Origin: Candidatus Zipacnadia bacterium
GTDB taxonomy: Bacteria > Armatimonadota > Zipacnadia > Zipacnadales > UBA5352
Assembly: GCA_029821265.1 (NCBI GenBank)
Contig: JALGTR010000014.1
Coordinates: 1 to 37,634, forward strand
DNA: 37,634 nucleotides
Reading direction: 5' to 3'
In this document: in pieces, positions 22,751-31,176 of the stretch
How the letters are laid out: each line of letters starts with the position of its first letter
Position numbering within the stretch: position 1 is the stretch's first letter
Position numbers and translations under genes: made by a program
The notes under the pieces: model-generated
The model's database searches: none
Seen by the model: the letters and a program-made list of their open reading frames with translations, nothing else
What the model was told of the DNA's origin: nothing

Positions 22751-24181
22751 ATGTATCGACCACGCGACTTCGGCATGGGCGATTTCTGGTTCCTCGAGGG
22801 CCCCGACGCCCTGCACATCTATTACCTCGAGTTTGCTGACGAGCCGGTCGGCGAGTTCCGCGAGGTCGGCATCGGCCACGCCACATCCACCGATGGCGTG
22901 CACTGGACCGAGCAGGGCCGCATTCTCTCCCGCGGCCAGCCCGGTGCGTTCGATGACGCCGCGCTGTTCACCGGCTCGGCAATCACCGTCGGCGGGCGCC
23001 ACTACATGCTCTACACCGGCCTGACCTCCAACGATCGCGTGCAGCGCACCGGCCTGCTGATCTCCGAAGACATGTACACCTGGCGGCGCCACGAGGCCAA
23101 CCCCGTTCTCGAGCCTGATCCACGCTGGTATGAGACCGCCGCCGACGTCGGTCCCGACACCTGGGTGGCGTGGCGCGATCCGTATCTGTGGCGGAGTGAG
23201 GCCGAGGGTGTCTGCTACGCGCTGATCACCGCCACGGAACGGGGCGACGCGCCGCGCCACGAGCGCGGCTGCATCGGCCTCGCCCGCTCGGAGGATATGC
23301 TGCACTGGGAGGCCTGCCCGCCCGTGGCCACGCCGGGTCTCTACCACGACCACGAGGTGCCCGACCTCGCGCATATCAACGACCGCTGGTACCTGCTCCA
23401 CTCCACTCGCCTGTGGCGGTACTCGGAGGAGGCGCGCGCCCGCAAGCCGGCCCGCTGGTGCCGCAACGGGACCCACTACCTCATCTCCGACGATCCGCTG
23501 GGAAACTGGGAGGTACCGCCGGTCGATGTCGTCGCTGGCTCAATGACCGACTCACACTACGCCGCGCGAGCGCAGCGGATCGGCGATGACCTGTTGCTCT
23601 ACTCGTGGGGGCCCGTCCGCCGGGAACTGGCGCTCCCTATGAAGCTTGAGGCCGCCCACGACGGCTCCCTCTGCGCGCTCTACTGGTCGGGCCTCGACGC
23701 ATTCCGCGGCGATTCGCTGTGCGAGCCTGAGTTCCACGGGCTCGCGGGGGCCTGGCAGCAGGCCGGCGGGGTGCTGATCGGGGCTGTGGACGGTGAAGAG
23801 GCCATCGCCGGCTGTGAGCGCGTCGCGCGCGACCTGTGTTTCACCGCCACCGTCGTGCCCGACTCGGAGGCCCGCGCTGGTATCGGCGTCGAGCACGACC
23901 TCGAGACAATCGCGGGCATGGTCGATCTGCAGACGCAGGAGGCGCTCATCGGCGCCCTGCCATCCGGCGAGATCCTCGCGTCGGTGCCGTGGGACGTCTC
24001 CCCGGTGATCCCCATCAGCATCCGGATCGTCGCGGATGGGGAGGTCATCTCTCTGTATATTGATGAGCAGTTCGCGGTCTCCGCCTGGGTCGAGGAACGG
24101 AAGCCGGGCGCCATCCGGCTGGCCGTCGCCGAGGGCAGCGCGGAGTTCTCCGGGATGGAAGCGTACGAACTGAACCTGTAG
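22751..24181 (+). CDS. GH32/GH43-like five-bladed beta-propeller glycosidase-related protein
   Basis: AGGAGG SD at ATG 22751; 'GIGHATSTDGVHWTEQGRIL', 'AWRDPYLWR', 'CIGLARSEDMLHWE', 'HDHEVPDLAHINDRWYLLHST'. Confidence 0.8.
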   Translation: MYRPRDFGMGDFWFLEGPDALHIYYLEFADEPVGEFREVGIGHATSTDGVHWTEQGRILSRGQPGAFDDAALFTGSAITVGGRHYMLYTGLTSNDRVQRTGLLISEDMYTWRRHEANPVLEPDPRWYETAADVGPDTWVAWRDPYLWRSEAEGVCYALITATERGDAPRHERGCIGLARSEDMLHWEACPPVATPGLYHDHEVPDLAHINDRWYLLHSTRLWRYSEEARARKPARWCRNGTHYLISDDPLGNWEVPPVDVVAGSMTDSHYAARAQRIGDDLLLYSWGPVRRELALPMKLEAAHDGSLCALYWSGLDAFRGDSLCEPEFHGLAGAWQQAGGVLIGAVDGEEAIAGCERVARDLCFTATVVPDSEARAGIGVEHDLETIAGMVDLQTQEALIGALPSGEILASVPWDVSPVIPISIRIVADGEVISLYIDEQFAVSAWVEERKPGAIRLAVAEGSAEFSGMEAYELNL

Positions 24182-24206
24182 CACCACGGTGGGGAGGACG
24201 CGAACC

Positions 24207-27200
24207 ATGCGAGTAGCGACCATCTGCGCACTGTCCGTGCTCATCGCGACGACATGCGGGGCTCAGAACATCCTGCCAAACCCGTCGTTTGAGGACGGAA
24301 CCGACAGCCCTGCCGGCTGGTCGGCCGAAGGCGATGACGCCCGTTGGACCGAGGCCGCTCACAGCGGACAACGCGGCGTCTCCGTGACCGGCAACGGCGC
24401 CGACACATCACACTGGCGCACAGACGATCCCGGCTTCCGGCCCGGACAGACATGGGAGTTCTCCGTCTGGACACGCCGTGAGACGGGGTCGCTCGGCGGG
24501 CTCGCCGTCACCGGTCCGAACTGGGCCAACTACGATCTGCGCCCGACCGAGCAATGGCAGCGCACCAGCCATATCTTCGTTGTGCCGGAGGACGCCGACG
24601 AGGGCTACGTTCGCGTCGGCCAGTGGCATGCCGAGGGAACGATCTTCTTCGACGACGTCGCAGTTGTCCCCGTCAGAGCGCTGCCGGTTCGCAGGGGCGA
24701 CCTTGAGCTGGGCGAGGGCGAGGTCCTCGATGGCCGCGAGTACACATTCCGCGCGGCCCTCGGCGGCTATCACGGGAACTACTCCCGGCCACTGCACCGG
24801 CACACCGCGCACTTCAACTCCAGCCGCTGGGTGTTCTTTCCCGGCGCGGAGGTTGTCTACCGCCACGAGCTTGCGGGCCTACGATTCGAATCGCTGACGG
24901 TGGAGGCGAGCATCGGCTGGTATGCCGCCGGCGTGTGCATCATTGAGGCCAGCGTGGATGGGACACAGTGGACCGAGATCGGTCGCATCGAAGGCCTCGG
25001 CCAGCAGAGCGCACAGATCCCGGCCGAGATGCTGCCCGCCGATGAGGTTTACGTTCGCCTCCGCTCACCCGGCGAGGGCGAGCGCGGCGAATCGGAGCCG
25101 GGCTCGTTTCAGATCTACGAGTACGGTGTGCGCGCCACGCTCGATGAGGCCGTCGAACCGATGCGTGGAGCCACGACTTTCCTGGTCCCCGAGCTGACCG
25201 ACGACCGTCTCGCGGTCGATGTCAGCACGCTCGGCGGACTGCTGCCGGGCCTCGAGAACGTTGCGCGCCTGACACTCAGCAATCCCGGTAACACGGCCAT
25301 CAATGCGACTGCAACGCTCACGTTCATGCCCGAGGACGGCCCGCAGCGCAGCTTTGACGCGGAGGTCACCGTGCCCGCAGGAGGGCGGAGCTCCGTCGCC
25401 ATCCCCTACGCGGCGAGCCCTGTCGGCCGCTGTGATGCCACCCTGACGGTCGTCGATGCCGACGGCAACGAGCTTCACCGCGGACGCTTCAGCTTCTCCG
25501 TTCCCGAGCTATATCGCAGCAACTTCGGCTATCCGATCGCCAGCGACGATGCCGCCGACCTGTGGTGGGCCGAGGGCACCTACAAGATCAACCGCGATCG
25601 CCCCGCGCCCACCGGCGATCGCCGCTCCGTGATGCTCGAGGCCGCGCGCGGAGAGTATGAGCCGGTACAGATCGTCGTCCGCCCGAAGCGCCCGCTCAGC
25701 GGCCTGACAGCGAGCATGAGCGACCTGCGCCGGAACGACGGTGCGGCCATTCCCGCGGAGCAGATCGACATCCTCGAGGTGGCCTACGTGTACGTGCACA
25801 CACCTACCGACCAGCAGGGTGCCGTCGGCTGGTGGCCCGACCCGTTGCCCCCGCTTGATGCTCCGATCGACGTGGCTGCGAACAGAAACCAGCCGCTGTG
25901 GGTTCGCGTGCACGTGCCTGAGGATGCTGCGCCCGGACGGTATTTCGGCACGCTGAGCCTCGAGGCGGACGGTGGCTGGCGCGCGGAGGTCCCAGTGCGC
26001 CTGCGGGTGTTCGACTTCGTGATGCCGTCGGAGCGCTCGATCGTCGCCACCATGGGCTTCTCCTCGAGCACCATGCGGCACTACCACCATCTCAAGACCG
26101 ACGAGCAGACCGCCGAGGTCTTCGACGCCTACATGCGCAACTTCCGCGAGCATCGCATCGACCCCTACGGGCCGTACCTGAACGGGCCCCAGACGCGCAT
26201 CGAGGGCGTCGAGTGGACCGGCGGGGAGATGGTCGAGGCCGATGACGCCCCCGAGGGCGAGATGGTCATGTTCATCCGCGACGAGGAGGGGGCCGGCAAC
26301 CCCTCCGCGCCGACCGCCGACCTCATCCCCGTGGATCGCTCACGCGACTACGTGCTTCGCTTCATGGCGCGAGCCGCGGAGGGCCACGGCTTCCAGACCA
26401 CGCTCGGCTGCTATGACGCCGCGGGGAGGTGGATGTCCGGCAATAACGTGGACACACACTACGTCGGCACCGGCCAGTGGGAGCGGTACGAGACCCGTAT
26501 TCCCGCCGGGCGCTTCGCCGAGGGCTGTGAGTCCGTCCAGCTGAGCCTGCGCGCCACAGAGTGGGTCGAGGACGGCTCCACCACTGGCCAGGCGTGGTTC
26601 GACGACGTCTTCTTCGGCCTCGCCGCCGAGGACGCGCCGAACCTCCTGCAGGACCCCGGATTCGAGGGCGGCGCGAGGAACGTCCGCATCGTCGTCGACT
26701 TCTCTAACTGGGACCCGTGGCTCGAACTGTACATCGACCAGCTCGGCCTGCAGAGCTTCCGCATCCCGATCGCCTACATGCCCCGCCGGGACGCCCCGGG
26801 CCGCGTCGGACCCTACTGGCAGGGCAGCGAGGCCTACGACCGGATCGTCGGCGAGTATCTGCACACGCTGCAGGAGCACCTCAGGGAACGCGGCTGGCTC
26901 GACGAGGGCTACGCCTACTGGGTCGATGAGCCTGCGCCCGAGCACTACGAGAACGTGCGCTACGGCATGCGTCTGCTCGACGAGTACGCGCCCGATATCG
27001 CCCGGATGCTCACCGAGCAGCCTGAGGACGAACTCGTCGGCTACGTGGACATCTGGTGCCCGGTGCTGCACAACTATGATCCCGAGGCCGCACACGAACG
27101 TCAGCGCGCCGGCGACAGCATCTGGTGGTACGTCTGCACCGGTCCGAAAGCGCCCTACGCCGGCCTGTTCACGGATCACAACGCGATCGACCTGCGCATC

Positions 27201-27656
27201 TGGCAGTGGATGGGGTGGAAGTACGACGTGGAGGGCTGCCTGATCTGGGCGACCAACTACTACACCTCCGGAGCGCGCCGCGCCGAGACCGGCGAGTGGC
27301 AGAATCCGTGGGAGGATCCGATGTCGTACCGCGCCTCGGGCGGTGGCTGGTGGGGCAACGGCGACGGCCGCTTCATCTACCCGCCCAACGTTGATCCCAA
27401 TGCCGATCACGAGCCGATCATCAGCGGCCCCATCGACTCGATCCGCTGGGAGATGCTGCGCGAGGGCCTCGAGGACCGCGAGTACTTCGAACTGCTGCGA
27501 GATCGCGTCGCGGCGAGCCCCGGCGACCCGGCGGCAGAACTGCTCGAGATTCCCGAGAGCATCGTCACCAGCCCGAAGGAGTTCACGCGCGATCCGCTCC
27601 CGCTGTACAAGCATCGCCGCGCGCTGATGGAGGCGATCGAGCGCCTCGGGCAGTGA
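24207..27656 (+). CDS. Exported DUF4091 (GH123-like) protein with N-terminal carbohydrate-binding-like module
   Basis: Start MRVATICALSVLIATTCGAQNILPNPSFEDG..; C-terminal 'YAYWVDEPAPEHYENVRYGMRLLDEYAPDI' and 'SIRWEMLREGLEDREYFELLRDR' typical of DUF4091. Confidence 0.85.
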   Translation: MRVATICALSVLIATTCGAQNILPNPSFEDGTDSPAGWSAEGDDARWTEAAHSGQRGVSVTGNGADTSHWRTDDPGFRPGQTWEFSVWTRRETGSLGGLAVTGPNWANYDLRPTEQWQRTSHIFVVPEDADEGYVRVGQWHAEGTIFFDDVAVVPVRALPVRRGDLELGEGEVLDGREYTFRAALGGYHGNYSRPLHRHTAHFNSSRWVFFPGAEVVYRHELAGLRFESLTVEASIGWYAAGVCIIEASVDGTQWTEIGRIEGLGQQSAQIPAEMLPADEVYVRLRSPGEGERGESEPGSFQIYEYGVRATLDEAVEPMRGATTFLVPELTDDRLAVDVSTLGGLLPGLENVARLTLSNPGNTAINATATLTFMPEDGPQRSFDAEVTVPAGGRSSVAIPYAASPVGRCDATLTVVDADGNELHRGRFSFSVPELYRSNFGYPIASDDAADLWWAEGTYKINRDRPAPTGDRRSVMLEAARGEYEPVQIVVRPKRPLSGLTASMSDLRRNDGAAIPAEQIDILEVAYVYVHTPTDQQGAVGWWPDPLPPLDAPIDVAANRNQPLWVRVHVPEDAAPGRYFGTLSLEADGGWRAEVPVRLRVFDFVMPSERSIVATMGFSSSTMRHYHHLKTDEQTAEVFDAYMRNFREHRIDPYGPYLNGPQTRIEGVEWTGGEMVEADDAPEGEMVMFIRDEEGAGNPSAPTADLIPVDRSRDYVLRFMARAAEGHGFQTTLGCYDAAGRWMSGNNVDTHYVGTGQWERYETRIPAGRFAEGCESVQLSLRATEWVEDGSTTGQAWFDDVFFGLAAEDAPNLLQDPGFEGGARNVRIVVDFSNWDPWLELYIDQLGLQSFRIPIAYMPRRDAPGRVGPYWQGSEAYDRIVGEYLHTLQEHLRERGWLDEGYAYWVDEPAPEHYENVRYGMRLLDEYAPDIARMLTEQPEDELVGYVDIWCPVLHNYDPEAAHERQRAGDSIWWYVCTGPKAPYAGLFTDHNAIDLRIWQWMGWKYDVEGCLIWATNYYTSGARRAETGEWQNPWEDPMSYRASGGGWWGNGDGRFIYPPNVDPNADHEPIISGPIDSIRWEMLREGLEDREYFELLRDRVAASPGDPAAELLEIPESIVTSPKEFTRDPLPLYKHRRALMEAIERLGQ

Positions 27657-27670
27657 GCGCAGACCTATCC

Positions 27671-27701
27671 GGATGCGGCCACCGGTGCTCCCGCCGCATC
27701 C
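27671..27701. terminator. Terminator-like hairpin
   Basis: GGATGCGG-N15-CCGCATCC just after the DUF4091 gene. Confidence 0.55.
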
Positions 27702-27707
27702 GCAGAT

Positions 27708-27735
27708 GCGCCCCACCCCGGCCGGGGTAGGGCGC
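27708..27735. terminator. GC-rich near-perfect 28-bp palindrome
   Basis: GCGCCCCACCCCGGCCGGGGTAGGGCGC, one mismatched pair. Confidence 0.5.
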
Positions 27736-27835
27736 ACGTCGCTCGTGTCGGCCCATGCCCCCGGCACGAAGGGATTCGCGGATCGCGCGGATAACATACT
27801 CGCATACCCGAAACTGACGCGTTAGGAGCATCCCC

Positions 27836-29398
27836 ATGTCGCTGACAAAGCAGCAGATCATCGACGACCTCCGGGCGATTGGCGTCGGCCCGGGGATGAC
27901 ACTAATGGTGCACTCCAGCCTCTCGGCGCTCGGACACGTTGAGGGCGGCGCACAGACCGTCATCGATGCGCTCCTCGAATGTATCGGGCCTGAGGGGACG
28001 CTGGCCATGCCCGCCATCTCCGGGGGCGGCGTCTTCGAGATCGATCGGTCACCCTCGACGGTCGGGGCGATCACGGAGGCCTTTCGCCTCCGACCCGGGG
28101 TCAAACGCAGCTTTCACCCGACACACTCAGCCTGTGCGATCGGTCCGAAGGCCGATTTCCTGCTGGAGGACACGCTCGATCAGCCCACCGCCATCGGCAC
28201 TGAGAGCCCGTGGGGACGCCTCGCGAGGCTTCCGGAAGGCCATGTGCTGCTGCTGGGCGTGGATCAGGACCGCAACACGCTGCTCCACTACCCCGAGGAG
28301 ATCGTGCGCGCGCCCTATCTGAACACCATCGAGCGGCAGTACCGCGACGAGGACGGTCAGGTGCGCACAAAGACCATCGAGCTGTTCCCCGGCCCGCACC
28401 GCGACTTCATCGGCCTGGAACCGCTGCTGCGCGAGGGGAAAGCCATGCGCGTCGGCCGCGTCGGCGACGCCATGGCCCGACTCATGCACGCCGGCACCAC
28501 CGTCGAGATCGTGACTGAGGCCCTGAGGGCAGACCCTGCGGCGGTGCTGTGCGACAACCCGCTGTGCGACGATTGCGTCATGCAGCGAGCGCGCATCAAG
28601 GAGCATGACCTCGAGCAGTACGAGTTCACCGCCTCGGCGCTGCTCGACGAGCTGACCGATGACCTCGAGCAGTCGCGTGGCGCGCTGATGACCGTGCGCA
28701 ACGAGGGCATACGCACGGTGGAGCTTGGGCCGTCGCTCGGGGCACAGTTGGCGGCGGGCAGTGCCGGGCGCGAGGCGCTGCTGGCGGCGCTCGAGGAACT
28801 TGCGATGGACGTCAGCGCGATCCACTGCGGCCTCGCGCCCGGTGAGATCGCCGACCGCGAGGTCGCCCGGCAGCGAGTCTCCCACGCGTCGCAGCTGGCC
28901 CGCGACCTCGGCTGCGAACTGGTGCTGATCCCCTCACCGCCTGCAGACAGCGCCTCGCCGGCGGAGATACTACGCAGTGCGTGTGCAGACGTGGGCGACG
29001 GCGTCACCGTGGTCTTCGAGAACGTCCCCGGCTCCGTCTGGACCACCGGCGATCAGTGCGACGAGACGCTGCTTGAGGTCGGTGAGCAGTGCCCGGTTGG
29101 TTTCGCGTTCAACCCCGCGCACTTCGCGAACGCCGGTGAGCGCCCGTTCCTGCAGACCTGGCGCTCGACGAAACTCAAGCGCTTCACCCGCATCATCTAC
29201 ATCACCGACGGCGGTTTCCCGGGACGCCCGCGATACACCCTGCCTCTCGAGGGCAACGGCGAGGTCAAAGAGATCGTCTCGATCTTCCGCGCGCGCACCT
29301 TCGACGGCTTCGTCACTCTGAAGATGGGCGATCGCCGCGGCGCGGAGCAGTTCCGCTGCCAGGCGGCGGCGTTCCGCCGACTGCTGGCGGAGAGCTGA
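27836..29398 (+). CDS. Fusion: AAC(3)-family N-acetyltransferase-like domain plus sugar phosphate isomerase/epimerase (AP_endonuc_2) TIM barrel
   Basis: N-terminal half 'GMTLMVHSSLSALGHVEGGAQTVIDALLECIGPEGTLAMPAISG...FHPTHSACAIGP...IGTESPWGRLARLPEGHVLLLGVDQDRNTLLHYPEE'; C-terminal half 'TVRNEGIRTVELGPSL...MDVSAIHCGL...LGCELVLIPSP...VTVVFENVPGSVWTT...VGFAFNPAHFANAGE'. Confidence 0.88.
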   Translation: MSLTKQQIIDDLRAIGVGPGMTLMVHSSLSALGHVEGGAQTVIDALLECIGPEGTLAMPAISGGGVFEIDRSPSTVGAITEAFRLRPGVKRSFHPTHSACAIGPKADFLLEDTLDQPTAIGTESPWGRLARLPEGHVLLLGVDQDRNTLLHYPEEIVRAPYLNTIERQYRDEDGQVRTKTIELFPGPHRDFIGLEPLLREGKAMRVGRVGDAMARLMHAGTTVEIVTEALRADPAAVLCDNPLCDDCVMQRARIKEHDLEQYEFTASALLDELTDDLEQSRGALMTVRNEGIRTVELGPSLGAQLAAGSAGREALLAALEELAMDVSAIHCGLAPGEIADREVARQRVSHASQLARDLGCELVLIPSPPADSASPAEILRSACADVGDGVTVVFENVPGSVWTTGDQCDETLLEVGEQCPVGFAFNPAHFANAGERPFLQTWRSTKLKRFTRIIYITDGGFPGRPRYTLPLEGNGEVKEIVSIFRARTFDGFVTLKMGDRRGAEQFRCQAAAFRRLLAES

Positions 29399-29629
29399 GC
29401 GTGTCGCTCAGTCCGTTCAGACCGCGGCGTCCCGACGCTCCGGCATGGCCGGGGCGCTGGCATGTCTGTGACACCACCGACCTTAACGGACCGCGATTGG
29501 TATCAGTCTTCTGTGACGTATCCGAAAACCGATGGAGGATAGTTCGAACATAGCCGGAATGGTGTCTGCACGCACCCGGTGAGGGAGTTGCATTCGGGCG
29601 ATCGTTGCTCCAACCACCTGGAGGGAACG

Positions 29630-31057
29630 ATGCGTGCGCGACTGCCGGTCTCAGTGCTCTTCTTCGCGCTGATCTGCGCCGGGGCTCAGGGGGACCTGAG
29701 GTTCTTCCTCGACGAGGGCCTCGATTTCACCGGGAGCACCTTCGGGGTGCAGAGCGGATGGATCCCGCCCGACACGATGGGCGCCGTTGGCCGCGATCAC
29801 ATTGTGGAGCTGATCAACGGCACCTATCGCGTCTACGACAAGAACACGGGCTCGGCGCTGGCGCAGAGCTCCCTGAACGTGTTCTGGTCGAACGCCGGGG
29901 CCTCGAGGATCAACAACGCCTTCGATCCACGCGTGGTCTACGATCCATTCAGCGAACGCTGGTTTGCGTCATCGGTGGACAATGGGGCTGCCGCGAACAA
30001 CATTCTGCTGGCGGTCTCGAACAGCGACAACCCACTCGACGGATGGACCGGCTTTGCGATCGACAGCGACAGCGACGACTCCCACTGGGCGGACTTCGAG
30101 ACCCTCGGGTTCAACCTGGACGGGGTCTTCGTCGCCGCCAACATGTTCGACCTGCGGGACGGCTCAAACGAGACGCGCGCGGCGATTCTTGCGGTCCCGA
30201 AGAGCGATCTTATCGGCGCGACGCCCACGGTGGCAAACGCCACGCTCTTTCAGGATATCGCGCTGAGCGGGACCGGCTTTGCGATCCAGCCGATCGTGGA
30301 CCTCGACAACTCCGGGATGCCCCAGGGGCTGCTGGCGGCGTACAACACCGGCTCGGGGGTGCTCAAGTACTCCAGTCTGACCGGGAGCGTGAGCTCGCCG
30401 ACACTCAGCACGGGCGGTGGCTTCATCGCGGTGGACCCCTACGCCGAGCCTCCCTCGGCCGAACAGCCGGGACCGAAGCAGGATATCGACGTCGCAGATA
30501 GCCGGCTGAGCAGCAACGTGGTGCGGGTCGGCGGCAGCCTGTGGGGCGTGCAGACGGTAGAAAGCGGCGGGCGGGCCGCGTTGCGCTGGTTCGAGATCGA
30601 CGAAGCCACCGGCACAGCGGTCCAGGAGGGCCTGATCTCAGACACGGAGCTGGACTTCTACTACGGGTCGATCGCGGTCAGCCACGACGGATTTGTGGCG
30701 GTGGGCTTCTCGGGCTCGAGCGAGAACGAGTTCGTCGGCAGCTACGTTGCGTTCGGCGAGACGCAGGGCGGCACGACGCTGTTCCGCGATCCCCAGCTTC
30801 TACACGCAGGTGTGGCGAGCTACGAGCGGACTGACTCGAAGGGGCGCAACCGCTGGGGCGACTACAGCGCCACGGTGCTCGACCCCTACAATCCGCGCAC
30901 ATTCTGGACATTCCAGGAGTTCGCGTCGGCGGAGGATATCTGGTCCACGCGGATCACGAGGCTCGACATTACGCGCACTCCTGAGCCGACGACGCTGGCG
31001 CTGATGGTCCTGGGACTCGGCGGACTGTGGTTGCAGAGGCGGCGCCGAAAGACGTAG
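29630..31057 (+). CDS. Exported PEP-CTERM anchored protein of unknown function
   Basis: GGAGGGAACG before ATG 29630; signal peptide; C-terminus TPEPTTLALMVLGLGGLWLQRRRRKT (PEP motif, TM helix, Arg-rich tail). Confidence 0.9.
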   Translation: MRARLPVSVLFFALICAGAQGDLRFFLDEGLDFTGSTFGVQSGWIPPDTMGAVGRDHIVELINGTYRVYDKNTGSALAQSSLNVFWSNAGASRINNAFDPRVVYDPFSERWFASSVDNGAAANNILLAVSNSDNPLDGWTGFAIDSDSDDSHWADFETLGFNLDGVFVAANMFDLRDGSNETRAAILAVPKSDLIGATPTVANATLFQDIALSGTGFAIQPIVDLDNSGMPQGLLAAYNTGSGVLKYSSLTGSVSSPTLSTGGGFIAVDPYAEPPSAEQPGPKQDIDVADSRLSSNVVRVGGSLWGVQTVESGGRAALRWFEIDEATGTAVQEGLISDTELDFYYGSIAVSHDGFVAVGFSGSSENEFVGSYVAFGETQGGTTLFRDPQLLHAGVASYERTDSKGRNRWGDYSATVLDPYNPRTFWTFQEFASAEDIWSTRITRLDITRTPEPTTLALMVLGLGGLWLQRRRRKT

Positions 31058-31081
31058 AATTGCCCCGGATCGCGCAGGGTT

Positions 31082-31108
31082 GGAGTCCCCCGCTCGTGCG
31101 GGGGCTCC
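31082..31108. terminator. Terminator-like hairpin after the PEP-CTERM gene
   Basis: GGAG-t-CCCCCGC-tcgt-GCGGGGG-CTCC with a one-base bulge. Confidence 0.6.
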
Positions 31109-31176
31109 TGCGGTTAAGCATATGACGGCGGTGCCACATCCGACCAACTCCTGAACCCGAAAGCGGCGAAAAGGCA

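Noticed and set aside
26340-27797. 485-aa minus-strand ORF
   Set aside because: Antisense of the DUF4091 gene; composition of a shadow frame.
27836-28640. Calling the AAC(3)-like domain an antibiotic-resistance gene
   Set aside because: Many AAC(3)-family proteins are not resistance enzymes. The TIM-barrel fusion and the lack of resistance or mobility context argue for a metabolic role.
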